NCBI GenBank assembly: GCA_032229975.1
Contig: JAVXVG010000008.1
Location: forward strand, 224,672 to 288,671
Length of the DNA: 64,000 nt
Reading direction: 5' to 3'
Source: JAIVGV01 sp032229975
GTDB lineage: Bacteria > Acidobacteriota > Blastocatellia > Pyrinomonadales > Pyrinomonadaceae
In this document: piece by piece, positions 18,720 to 26,948 of the stretch
Layout of the letters: each line of letters begins with the position of its first letter
Numbering within the stretch: position 1 is the first letter of the stretch
Notes under the pieces: generated by a model
Databases searched by the model: none
The model's input: the letters and a program-made list of their open reading frames with translations, nothing else
What the model was told of the DNA's origin: nothing
Position numbers and translations under genes: made by a program

Positions 18720-19994
18720 ATGTCGAAGCATCTTCCAAGCAGATCGAGTGTCGGTTGGCTGCTCGTTTTCACGTTGCTCGCGATTGCAATTCTCACGAAC
18801 GTCGCACGCATCGTTCAAGGGCAGACGACGCAAACGCAGACCAACGCACCGCAAACGCCGCAACAGCGACCGCGTCGCGTCGGCACGCCAACGGATCAGA
18901 CTCTGCCTGCGAAGCCTTCGCCGAACGCGAACGCCGACGGACGAAGCGCGCCCGTCGAGGTTGGCGACGATGAAGTGCTGAGAGTCGATACGCAGCTCGT
19001 GCCCGTGCCCGTCGTTGTGCGCGACAAGGCGGGGCGGCCCGTGGCGAACCTGCGCGCGGAAAATTTCACGCTCTATGAGGATGGGCGGCCACAGCGCATC
19101 GCGAACTTTACGACCACGGACGCGCCCTTCGAGATCGCGCTCGTGCTCGACACCTCCGGCTCGACGCGCGAAGACATCGGCTTGATCCGCCGCGCCGCCA
19201 ATCTCTTCATCGACGCGCTCCGGCCCGGCGACCGCGTCGCCATCGTCTCCTTCAACACGAAGCTGGAAGGTAAAAGTTCTCTCGCGACGGTCGAGGTGAA
19301 GTCGCCGCTGACGGACGACCGGCAGATGCTGCGCGATGCACTCGATAAGATCGGTTCGAGCAACGGCACGCCCTATTACGACGCGCTTGAGCGAGTCGCG
19401 ACGGAAGTCTTCCGCGAGCCGCCGCGCGCGGAGGTCAAGGGCCGTCGCGCGCTCGTCGCTTTGACGGACGGTGTGGATTCGACGAGCGACGCGGAGTTCG
19501 ACGAGGCGCGCGCGCGCCTGCGTCAGTCGGGCATCATCAGCTACTTCATACAGGTTAACACCGAAGACTTCGTTGAGGATCGTCTGCTGCGCGATTGTCA
19601 GGATGATGGCCGTCTCTCGCTCTCGAAAGTTCAACTGCAACGCTACCGGCGCATCTACGCATCAAGCGCCGACGCCGCCGACTACGCGAACTTCTGCCAG
19701 ATGGGATCGTTCGAGCGCATGGACATCAGCCGCAAGCTCTACCAACTCGCGCGCGGTGAGATGCAAACGCTCGCCAGAGACACCGGCGGCAAGACCTTTA
19801 ACGCCCTCGATCTGCGCGACGCGCGACGGGCCTTCTCGGAGGTCGCCGAAGAGATCGGCAAGCTCTACAGCCTCGGCTACTACCCGACGAACAAGACGCG
19901 CGACGGAAGTTTTCGCACCATCCACGTCGAGGTGCGCGGCGTCCCCGGCGCGCAAATCACCGCGCGCGAAGGTTACCAAGCGCCGAAGGGATAG
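18720..19994 (+). CDS. secreted VWA-domain protein, acidobacterial VWFA-related type
   Basis: A 424-residue exported protein. A signal peptide/anchor covers about residues 12-34, followed by a Gln/Thr/Pro-rich linker to about 75. The family's N-terminal beta domain then appears (LVPVPVVVRDKAGRPV..LRAENFTLYEDGRPQ), and the von Willebrand A domain has MIDAS motif D144-T-S-G-S148. The C-terminus has the family's ending (LGYYPTNKTRDGSFRTIHVEV). An insertion with three Cys residues lies at about 282-325. VWA domains bind metal-dependent protein partners; the physiological partner is unknown. Two paralogues lie at 29360 and 30927. Confidence 0.88.
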   Translation: MSKHLPSRSSVGWLLVFTLLAIAILTNVARIVQGQTTQTQTNAPQTPQQRPRRVGTPTDQTLPAKPSPNANADGRSAPVEVGDDEVLRVDTQLVPVPVVVRDKAGRPVANLRAENFTLYEDGRPQRIANFTTTDAPFEIALVLDTSGSTREDIGLIRRAANLFIDALRPGDRVAIVSFNTKLEGKSSLATVEVKSPLTDDRQMLRDALDKIGSSNGTPYYDALERVATEVFREPPRAEVKGRRALVALTDGVDSTSDAEFDEARARLRQSGIISYFIQVNTEDFVEDRLLRDCQDDGRLSLSKVQLQRYRRIYASSADAADYANFCQMGSFERMDISRKLYQLARGEMQTLARDTGGKTFNALDLRDARRAFSEVAEEIGKLYSLGYYPTNKTRDGSFRTIHVEVRGVPGAQITAREGYQAPKG

Positions 19995-20290
19995 AACGGG
20001 AGAACATTTGCCGTCGCCGTCGTTGACAGCGCGCGCGTGCGCGGATAGGATGCACGCGCATTGTGGGGCTTGCGTTAAAAGAGTTCCGCCGGTTATGGAC
20101 GCCGCGGAGTGGAACCGATGCAGGCCCGTCGTACTGTAGTCCGTCTGCTGAAACACTTGCTACTCTCGTCTGAGAGCCTGCCACGGAAATCCTTCGTCAA
20201 GTTTTCTGCGTCCCCGTTCCCGCCCGTTTCATGTCGTCCCCCGTGTGGGATGAATCCTTAGTACCCTAACCCTTCAGTAAGGAGAGACAG

Positions 20291-21934
20291 ATGCTTACCC
20301 CCAAAACGATTCGCACCCTACCCGCCATCCAGACCAGCAGGCGATCCACGATTTCAACCAAGCTCGCGCTTCTTTGCGTGGCCCTCTTCGCGCTGCTCGG
20401 CGGCGCGGCATACGCACAAACGTCCAATAATCACTCGAGGCCGTCGCCGATCCCCAACACGACGAAGTATAGAAACAGGGGCCTCCAACCGGCGAAGGGG
20501 CGGGCCGGTTCGGCGACGCTGACGGTGCGTGCGCTCTTAGGCAAGGACGGCCAGACCGACGTGGAGATGACGACCGGCTCTCTCGACGCGCCGCAACTCG
20601 CGCCGGGCAACATCAAGAAGGCGCAGCTCAAGCCGCTCGATCAGAACGGCGAAGCGATCTACGCACGCAACTACAACGGGCTGACCGGCGGCGGCTACTT
20701 CAAAGTCACCGTCAACGATCTGCACCACTTCCAGCAAGTGCAGGCACAGACGAACATCGACGGCATAGACGCACGGCGCACCAACGTCGTCACCGTCGTC
20801 GAGACCGTCAAGAAGCGTCCCGACCTCGCGCTCTCAAGTCTCAAGCCGGCCACCGGACTCGTCGGCACGCCCGTCGTCATCTCGGCGTTGGTGCGCGAGC
20901 TGAACGGCGATGTGGGCGCGACCGCCAACTGCGTGCTCTACGCGGACGGCGTGGAGATTGATCGCGCCAACGGCATCTTCGTGGACGCGGGCGACGCCGT
21001 CACCGTCGCCTTCACGCAGGTCTTCACGTCGCCCGGCACGAGACACATCGAGGTCAAGCTGGAGAACGTTGCGCCGGGCGACTACGACACGACGAACAAC
21101 ACGATCGCCGGCGACCTCATCATCGTCCAGCCCGACGACTCGCTGAACTACGAAGCCAACTTCAGAGACGAGTCGAACACCTCCACGTCGAAGGAAGATC
21201 ACATCAGTGGATGGAACGATCCACAATTCGGCTGGCAGACCTCCTATGGCAACGAGAACAGTGGTGAGTCGGGCTCGCAAGCCGTATCGTTGAACGGATA
21301 CGCGCGCCAATACTCATCGTTCCCCTATCAGTTCTCCGTCGGCGAAACGAGCGACACGGCGACTTCACCCTTCTCCGATACGCTCACGGTCGAGCAGGGC
21401 GGATCGTTCAGCTTCGACTTCGGCCCTTTCCACTACACCACCGCCTCCGGCTTCGCCGCCGATGATTCACAGAACGTGAGGGTGTTCGTCTCCAACGTCC
21501 TCTTCAAGATCGACGATACGACACAGTTCATGGAGACCACAGTTCAGTATGATCGCTTCGCCGGGACGGTGACTTATCACTCGTCTTCTTACGCCAAGTA
21601 TTGGTATCGCGTTGACGGCGTCCGCGTCGATGATTACGACTACACCCTCAACAGCAGCAATACGACGGCCTCTGGCACGCGCTTGCCCGTCGGCTCACAG
21701 TTCGGGCTGAACCTTGCGCTCATCTCCGGCGACACTCCGGCGCAAGTGTTCTCCGCCTCGCCCACGATGGACATCACTTCAAGCAGCAGCGCATTCACCA
21801 ACCAGCCGCCGTGCATCGCTTGGAGATTCCCCGATCCGCCAGCCACGATCTACTACTCCGGATCGGACTGCGAGCAGTCGAGCTTCACCTCCGTCGTCAA
21901 GTCCGGCAGCGCATCATTCAACGGCGCGCAGTAG
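20291..21934 (+). CDS. large secreted protein with a CARDB-like domain
   Basis: A 547-residue exported protein. AAGGAGAG precedes the ATG, and a signal peptide ends near AAYAQ (about residue 43). An N-terminal domain (about 75-170) carries a VTVNDLHHFQQVQAQTNID segment. A CARDB-type immunoglobulin-like domain (about 176-280: PDLALSSLKPATG..VGTPV ... DYDTTNNTIAG) follows. A long Ser/Thr/Tyr/Asp-rich C-terminal region, with beta-strand character and few charged clusters, probably forms further surface domains. It may act in adhesion or matrix, by analogy with CARDB proteins. The preceding 296-base gap (19995-20290) shows no gene. Confidence 0.7.
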   Translation: MLTPKTIRTLPAIQTSRRSTISTKLALLCVALFALLGGAAYAQTSNNHSRPSPIPNTTKYRNRGLQPAKGRAGSATLTVRALLGKDGQTDVEMTTGSLDAPQLAPGNIKKAQLKPLDQNGEAIYARNYNGLTGGGYFKVTVNDLHHFQQVQAQTNIDGIDARRTNVVTVVETVKKRPDLALSSLKPATGLVGTPVVISALVRELNGDVGATANCVLYADGVEIDRANGIFVDAGDAVTVAFTQVFTSPGTRHIEVKLENVAPGDYDTTNNTIAGDLIIVQPDDSLNYEANFRDESNTSTSKEDHISGWNDPQFGWQTSYGNENSGESGSQAVSLNGYARQYSSFPYQFSVGETSDTATSPFSDTLTVEQGGSFSFDFGPFHYTTASGFAADDSQNVRVFVSNVLFKIDDTTQFMETTVQYDRFAGTVTYHSSSYAKYWYRVDGVRVDDYDYTLNSSNTTASGTRLPVGSQFGLNLALISGDTPAQVFSASPTMDITSSSSAFTNQPPCIAWRFPDPPATIYYSGSDCEQSSFTSVVKSGSASFNGAQ

Positions 21935-21980
21935 CACGTTCATCGGGAGGTTCGAGCAAAGGCTCGCACGAGTTGCCGCA

Positions 21981-22011
21981 CGCCCGCGCGATCTCCGTGA
22001 TCGCGCGGGCG
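21981..22011 (+). terminator. GC-rich hairpin after the CARDB-like gene
   Basis: A perfect 13-bp stem CGCCCGCGCGATC / GATCGCGCGGGCG with a 5-base loop, 46 bases after the stop at 21934. It lacks a T-tract, so it may be a weak or factor-assisted terminator or an mRNA-stabilising hairpin. Confidence 0.5.
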
Positions 22012-22135
22012 GGCGCGCTTTGACTTCCGCACGAGCGTGCTAAGATACGTCGATTCCAAATTAAAAGACGGCCAGCGCCTACGCGGATCGCCGCACGCGG
22101 CGCGTTTCAGCCCGACGAGAGGTCTCGAAAACTTC

Positions 22136-23323
22136 ATGCAGCCACAGCAACGCCGCGCCTTCAAACGCACCTGTCTCATCGTCCTCGACAGCGTCGGCAT
22201 GGGCGAGATGCCGGACGCTGCCGACTGGGGCGATGCGGGCGCGGACACGCTCGGTCACATCTGCGAGTCGCGCACAGTGAACTTGCCGAACCTGCAATCG
22301 TGGGGCCTGGGCAACGCGCATCCTCTAAAGAATGTTCCGCCCGCCGATAGCCCGCGCGCTGCTTACGGTCGTTGTGCCATGCGCTCGAACGGCAAAGACA
22401 CGACGACGGGCCACTGGGAGATGGCCGGCATCATTCTCGAAAAGGCCTTCCCGACTTATCCGCACGGTTTCCCGAAAGAGATCATCGACGAGTTCATCAG
22501 AGAGACGCACGTGCCCGGCGTGCTCGGCAACTATCCAGCTTCGGGCACGGAGATCATCAAGGAACTCGGCGCGGAGCACGTCCGCACGGGCAAGCCCATC
22601 GTCTATACGTCCGCCGATTCCGTCTTCCAGATCGCCGCGCACGAAGAGGTCATTCCACTCGCGCGCCTCTACGAGATTTGCGAGACGGCGCGAAAGATTT
22701 TGCGCGGCGAGAACGAAGTCGGCCGCGTCATCGCGCGCCCCTTCTTAGGTTCACCCGGCGCGTTCTATCGCACGGAGAACAGGCACGACTACGCCGTCCC
22801 GCCGCCGCGCGGCAACATGCTCGTCGAGCTTTCAGACGCGGGACTCGATGTCGTCGCCATCGGCAAGATCGCTTCCATCTACGACTCCGAAGGCGTCACG
22901 CGCGAACTGCCGGGGAAGAATAACGATCAATCCATCGACGAGACCATCCGTGCGCTCAGGGACGACTCGCGTGGTCTCGTCTTCTCGAACCTTGTGGACT
23001 TCGACATGCTCTACGGCCATCGGCGCGACGTGGAAGGCTACGCGCGCGCCCTCGAACACTTCGACACGCGCCTGCCTGAGATCGTCGCGACGATGCGCGA
23101 CGATGATCTGCTCATCATCACCGCCGACCACGGCAACGACCCGACCTATCGCGGCACGGATCACACGCGCGAGTACGTCCCCGTCATCGCCTACGGCGCG
23201 CACGCACGCGCGGGCATCAACTTGGGCACGCGCGCCTCGCTCTCCGACATCGGTCAAACGGTCGCCGACAACTTCGGTCTGCGCCTCGGTGCGGGCGAGA
23301 GCTTTTTGCGTGAGATTGCTTGA
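22136..23323 (+). CDS. deoB: phosphopentomutase
   Basis: Interconverts (deoxy)ribose 1-phosphate and 5-phosphate in nucleoside breakdown. The 395-residue protein has the alkaline-phosphatase-superfamily layout: N-terminal metal motif VLDSVGMGEMPDA, phospho-acceptor region SNGKDTTTGHWEMAG, and the C-terminal metal site ITADHGNDPTYRGTDHTREYVP. I start it at the ATG at 22136 (GAGAGG upstream) because upstream codons look non-coding. Near it are hpt, rpiB and deoC; DeoB supplies deoxyribose 5-phosphate for DeoC and ribose 5-phosphate for RpiB, so the region has a nucleoside-salvage theme. Confidence 0.93.
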   Translation: MQPQQRRAFKRTCLIVLDSVGMGEMPDAADWGDAGADTLGHICESRTVNLPNLQSWGLGNAHPLKNVPPADSPRAAYGRCAMRSNGKDTTTGHWEMAGIILEKAFPTYPHGFPKEIIDEFIRETHVPGVLGNYPASGTEIIKELGAEHVRTGKPIVYTSADSVFQIAAHEEVIPLARLYEICETARKILRGENEVGRVIARPFLGSPGAFYRTENRHDYAVPPPRGNMLVELSDAGLDVVAIGKIASIYDSEGVTRELPGKNNDQSIDETIRALRDDSRGLVFSNLVDFDMLYGHRRDVEGYARALEHFDTRLPEIVATMRDDDLLIITADHGNDPTYRGTDHTREYVPVIAYGAHARAGINLGTRASLSDIGQTVADNFGLRLGAGESFLREIA

Positions 23324-23366
23324 AGGATAAGAAGGTAGCATTGCGCTGTAGAGTCTGCGGCAGGTC

Positions 23367-23522
23367 ATGTTTGAACGAATCCTTCGACAGATGCGCGAGA
23401 AAGCACGCGCGCTTCGGTACGTGATGACGCTGCACGCCGAAGAAGAGATGGACGGTGATGGCTTGTCCATCTTCGATGTCGAGCGAGTGATCGGTCGAAG
23501 ATTTGCGAGAGCAGAATACTGA
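23367..23522 (+). pseudogene. DUF4258-like gene, truncated
   Basis: The first 42 residues match the N-terminal half of DUF4258-type proteins (RYVMTLHAEEEMDGDGLS, then IFDVERVI). These small proteins are often found in toxin-antitoxin-like pairs. After the VI the family normally continues with about 40 more residues of beta sheet. Here the frame ends after nine unrelated residues, just before the GNAT gene. I read this as a 3' deletion. Confidence 0.55.
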
Positions 23523-23552
23523 GTACGCAATTATTGAAGCTGCAAAAGAAGG

Positions 23553-24029
23553 ATGCGCGCCGAAGACTTGGAGCGCGTGCGCGCGATCTACTTGGAAGGG
23601 ATCGCCACGGGCGATGCGACTTTCGAGACCGACGCGCCTGAGTTCGACGCATGGGATGCGGCGCACTTGCGCGCGTGCCGACTCGTCGCGCGCATGGGCG
23701 GCGAGGTCGCGGGTTGGGCTGCACTCTCGCCTGTCTCCTCGCGCTGCGTCTATGGCGGAGTCGCGGAGGTGAGCGTTTACGTCGGCGAAAAGTTTCGCGG
23801 TCGCGGCGTGGGGCGCGCGTTGCTCTCTACACTCGTCGAGGAGTCGGAGCGCGCGGGGTTGTGGACGCTACAGGCGGGCGTACTCGCAGAGAACGCGGCG
23901 AGCATCAAGCTGCACGAGCGTTGCGGCTTTCGCGTCGTCGGAGAGCGCGAGCGTCTGGGGAAGTTGAAAGGTGTGTGGCGCGATGTCGTCCTACTCGAAC
24001 GCAGGAGCGCAATCGTCGGCAGCGATTAA
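23553..24029 (+). CDS. GNAT N-acetyltransferase, phosphinothricin acetyltransferase-like
   Basis: A 158-residue acetyl-CoA-dependent acetyltransferase. It has the family's opening (LERVRAIYLEGIATGDATFET), the acetyl-CoA loop FRGRGVGRALLSTL, and the closing LHERCGFRVVGERERLGKLKGVWRDVV, all characteristic of the Pat/ArsN1 subgroup that acetylates phosphinothricin-like amino acids or related compounds. The usual first beta strand before LERVRAIY is very short here, so the N-terminus may have been trimmed when the upstream DUF4258 gene was truncated. The physiological substrate is unknown. Confidence 0.82.
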   Translation: MRAEDLERVRAIYLEGIATGDATFETDAPEFDAWDAAHLRACRLVARMGGEVAGWAALSPVSSRCVYGGVAEVSVYVGEKFRGRGVGRALLSTLVEESERAGLWTLQAGVLAENAASIKLHERCGFRVVGERERLGKLKGVWRDVVLLERRSAIVGSD

Positions 24030-24076
24030 GGGTTCACAAAAACTTCTCAGCCATCGTTTCATATTCACCATCTCTT

Positions 24077-24646
24077 TCACCCTTGCGTCGGGTCTTTGAT
24101 GACGGCGATGTAGGGGAGGTTGCGGTAGCGTTCGGCGAAGTCGAGACCGTAGCCGACGACGAAAGCGTCCGGGATGTCGAAGCCAATGTAATCGATCTTC
24201 ACTTCCTTGATGCGTCGCTCCGGCTTGTTCAAAAGGGCGGCGAGCTTGACGGAAGTCGCGCCGCGCGATTCAAGATTCGACATCAGATAGTTGAGCGTCA
24301 GTCCCGTATCGACGATGTCTTCGACGACGATGATGTCGCGCCCCTCAATCGGCACGCCGAGGTCTTTGATGATCCGCACCTCGCCGGAAGATCGCGTCGA
24401 TGCGCCATAGCTTGAGATCGCGATGAACTCAAGGCTCACGCGCAGGTCGATGGCCCGCGCGAGATCGCTCAAGAAAACGAACGCGCCCTTGAGCACGCCG
24501 ATTAGAAGCGGATTGCGTCCGGCATGATCGCGCGCGATCTCCGCGCCCATCTCCGCGATGCGCGCTTGAATCCGCTCGCCCGTGATCAGAGGCTCAAGGT
24601 TCGTGTTGCTAAACTCCGAAGGGTTATGTGCGCTCGATGCTGACAC
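24077..24646 (-). CDS. hpt: hypoxanthine(-guanine) phosphoribosyltransferase
   Basis: Converts hypoxanthine or guanine plus PRPP to IMP/GMP. The 189-residue protein has the PRPP loop VVEDIVDTGLT and the flexible-loop region SSYGASTRSSGEV. The purine-binding tail has Lys and aromatic residues (NKPERRIKEVKIDYIGFDIPD, split by the usual VVGYGLDFAERYRNLPYI ending). It is divergent from rpiB across a 271-base gap that holds two repeat arrays. Confidence 0.93.
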   Translation of the reverse strand: MSASSAHNPSEFSNTNLEPLITGERIQARIAEMGAEIARDHAGRNPLLIGVLKGAFVFLSDLARAIDLRVSLEFIAISSYGASTRSSGEVRIIKDLGVPIEGRDIIVVEDIVDTGLTLNYLMSNLESRGATSVKLAALLNKPERRIKEVKIDYIGFDIPDAFVVGYGLDFAERYRNLPYIAVIKDPTQG

Positions 24647-24668
24647 GTTGATTCTCCAAGATTGAATT

Positions 24669-24728
24669 ATTGATTCATTGATTCACTTAACCACTGATTC
24701 ATTGATTTAAATGATTCAATGAATCAAT
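24669..24728. repeat. word-repeat palindrome (8-base word TTGATTCA)
   Basis: The word TTGATTCA is repeated in tandem on the left. Its complement returns on the right: ATTGATTCATTGA (24669-24681) pairs perfectly with 24716-24728, and an inner copy at 24695-24705 competes for the same right arm. It lies just upstream of hpt in a divergent gap, so it is not simply a terminator. Confidence 0.7.
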
Positions 24729-24798
24729 GGCTTCGTTTGCGCGCGCACCGCATGGTGCGACATACTATGCAAGCTCCGCGCACGGGTCAACGGGAAAA

Positions 24799-24916
24799 GC
24801 ACTCAGCATTCAGCCGTCAGCGATCGGCCATTCGTGATTCGGATGGCGACCAGCATGACGCCGCGCAGTCCATAAAGGATCGGCTGAATGCTGAGTGCTG
24901 AATGCTGACTGCTTTT
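24799..24916. repeat. heptad-word palindrome (word GCNNTCA / TGCTGAN)
   Basis: The left arm has four 7-base words of the form GCNNTCA from 24799. The right arm has five words of the form TGCTGAN from 24882. A 17-bp perfect pairing joins 24799-24815 with 24882-24898. The right arm ends one base before the rpiB ATG (24918), leaving no Shine-Dalgarno sequence there. Confidence 0.75.
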
Positions 24917-24917
24917 T

Positions 24918-25757
24918 ATGGCTGACGATCAACCAACACGCGACCGCGTCCGCGCACTCGTCCGCGAGGTGCTCGCGCATGCGCTGCCCGAAGGTGAGAC
25001 GGAAACGACGAGCGACGCAGGGCCGGCAGGCCCGACCGCGCAGACTTCACAGATCAACGTCCGCACGCCCGAACACGCGCGCACCGTACAGATCGCGCCC
25101 ACTGCTCCGACCGGAGACGATAAGCCTTTCACGCGCGACGAATCATCGAAGCCCATCATCACTGAGGACGACGTGCGCGGGCTCGAAGCGGGCGCGCGAC
25201 TTCGCATCGGCGAGGATGCGCGTCTCACGCCGCTCGCCGCCGACATCATCAGCGAGCGCGGGATCGAGATCGTCCGACGCCGTTCGCGTCGCGGCTCGCA
25301 CGCGCCGAAGCGGATCGCCATCGGCTCCGATCACGGTGGCTACAAGATGAAAGAGGAGTTGAAGTCGCTCCTCGCCGAACTCAGCCATCACGCACTCGAC
25401 TTCGGCACGAACTCGACCGACGCCGTCGATTATCCAGACTTCGCACACGCCGTCGCGCGCGCCGTCTCCGAAGGCGAAGCAGACCTCGGCATCGTCATCG
25501 ACGGCGCAGGCGTCGGCAGTGCGATGACCGCCAACAAAGTTCCCGGCGTGCGCGCCGCCGCCTGCTACTCCGTCAAAGTCGCCATCAACTCCCGCGAGCA
25601 CAACGACGCCAACGTCCTCACCCTCGGCAGCAGCACGATTAACTCCGACGAGATGCGCGACATCGTCCGCGCGTGGCTCTCCACCGAGATCACCGAAGAC
25701 CGGCACAAGAAGCGCGTCGCGAAGATAGAAGCGGTCGAGCGACAGTACAGGTGCTAA
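24918..25757 (+). CDS. rpiB: ribose 5-phosphate isomerase B-like protein with N-terminal extension
   Basis: The C-terminal RpiB/LacAB domain (about residues 128-279: RIAIGSDHGGYKMKEELK, DFGTNSTDAVDYPDFAH) would interconvert ribulose and ribose 5-phosphates. The Cys of the enterobacterial CGTGxG motif is Asp here (DGAGVGSAMTANK), so catalysis must use another base, or the substrate differs. The N-terminal extension has two parts: an amphipathic helix (DRVRALVREVLAHALP, about 9-24) that resembles microcompartment encapsulation peptides, and after a disordered linker, a small domain (about 80-120: ITEDDVRGLEAGARL ... LTPLAADIISERGI) typical of microcompartment-associated proteins. DeoC downstream has a similar extension. 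Confidence 0.85.
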   Translation: MADDQPTRDRVRALVREVLAHALPEGETETTSDAGPAGPTAQTSQINVRTPEHARTVQIAPTAPTGDDKPFTRDESSKPIITEDDVRGLEAGARLRIGEDARLTPLAADIISERGIEIVRRRSRRGSHAPKRIAIGSDHGGYKMKEELKSLLAELSHHALDFGTNSTDAVDYPDFAHAVARAVSEGEADLGIVIDGAGVGSAMTANKVPGVRAAACYSVKVAINSREHNDANVLTLGSSTINSDEMRDIVRAWLSTEITEDRHKKRVAKIEAVERQYRC

Positions 25758-25760
25758 CAA

Positions 25761-25973
25761 ATGAGTAAGTACAAAATCATTATTTACTGGAGCGATGAGG
25801 ATCAGTCTTTCCTAGCGGAAGTGCCCGAACTTTCTGGCTGCATTACTCATGGGAGCAGTCAAGCCGAGACTCTAGCAAATGCGAATGAAGCGATCTAGCT
25901 TTGGATCGATACTGCTAAAGAGTTTGGCAACCCCGTGCCCAAGCCAAAGGAGCAGCGACCGATACGCGCCTGA
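25761..25973 (+). pseudogene. HicB-family antitoxin gene with a nonsense codon
   Basis: The frame from the ATG at 25761 reads as a small HicB-type protein (IIYWSDEDQSFLAEVPELSG, then an Ala/Asn-rich helix). It is stopped by TAG at 25896-25898. The same frame continues for 24 more family-like residues (LWIDTAKEFGNPVP...) to TGA at 25971-25973. One C-to-T change from CAG would explain the break. No HicA toxin is next to it. Confidence 0.75.
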
Positions 25974-26006
25974 TTATTTCCTGTACATACACAAGGAACA
26001 TCTGAC

Positions 26007-26930
26007 ATGGCAAATCTGTTTTGGAAATCTAAGGCAGGAATTAAAAGTCTTCTTGCAACTCCGTTTAAGACGGAAGAGGAATTTGAGAGAACTATTTTCG
26101 ATACCTCGGAACTACTAGAGGAAATCTTCTTGCTTAAACGCCAGATAAGAGGCGGTGGCAAAACGAGCATACCTGATATTGTCGGAGTTGATAGTGATGG
26201 TAACGTCTGCATCGTTGAGATGAAAAACGTCACGGTCGATGCTTCGATCATTCCGCAAGTATTGCAGTATGCTTTCTGGGCAGAAACTAATCCTGATTCG
26301 ATAAAATCACTTTGGTTAGAGTGTGATAACAAGCCAGATCATTTACAAATTAACTGGGATACTTTTCAAGTGCGGATCATTATCATCGCTCCTTCAATCC
26401 TGCGCTCCACGTTAGCTATCGTGGAGAAAATAAATTATGACGTTGATCTAATAGAGGTGAAGCGATGGGTCGAAGGCGATAATCAGTTACTTTTAGTCGA
26501 TAAGCTTGAGCGGGAAGAGAGGAAGGCAAAGCATAAAGTTGTAAGTGGCTTGCCAAAATACGACGAAGCTTTCTACCAACATAATTACAACAAGCAAAGT
26601 GCAGAACAGTTCTTGAAGTATGCGAGAGAACTGGAAAAAATAGTGGAGCAAAAGGAGTGGGCATTAGAAATTAAATTTAATAAGCATTATTGTGGCTTCA
26701 AAGCAGGCTTCTTTAATGCCTTTGGTATTACATGGGTGGGTGCTAAAACTCTAGCGTTCTTCGTTAAGATTTCAGAGAAAGATGCAAAGCGCCTGTCCCC
26801 CGCAATGACCAGATACGAGTCTCAGTGGAAGCAGACTGTTTATTATATTGAGCCGGGCAAGACAAAAGTTAATGATTACTTGCCGCTATTTGAGTTGGCG
26901 TACAAGAGATTGTCTGGTGAGCAAGATTGA
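26007..26930 (+). CDS. PD-(D/E)XK nuclease-like protein
   Basis: A 307-residue protein whose N-terminal domain has a classical nuclease core: IPDIVGVDSDGNVCIVEMKN, giving the D...ExK pattern with Asp and Glu-Met-Lys in adjacent strands (about residues 55-73). A helical Lys/Glu-rich middle (about 160-225) links to a C-terminal alpha/beta domain (about 230-305) resembling small DUFs found with NucS-type nucleases. It is markedly AT-rich compared with its neighbours, indicating recent transfer together with the broken hicB. It may be a defence or restriction-type nuclease; the target is unknown. Confidence 0.65.
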   Translation: MANLFWKSKAGIKSLLATPFKTEEEFERTIFDTSELLEEIFLLKRQIRGGGKTSIPDIVGVDSDGNVCIVEMKNVTVDASIIPQVLQYAFWAETNPDSIKSLWLECDNKPDHLQINWDTFQVRIIIIAPSILRSTLAIVEKINYDVDLIEVKRWVEGDNQLLLVDKLEREERKAKHKVVSGLPKYDEAFYQHNYNKQSAEQFLKYARELEKIVEQKEWALEIKFNKHYCGFKAGFFNAFGITWVGAKTLAFFVKISEKDAKRLSPAMTRYESQWKQTVYYIEPGKTKVNDYLPLFELAYKRLSGEQD

Positions 26931-26948
26931 GCTTAGGAGTGTCGATTC

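Noticed and set aside
23651..24415. 254-residue plus-strand frame overlapping the GNAT gene and hpt
   Set aside because: Runs across two well-supported genes on different strands and has no domain of its own.
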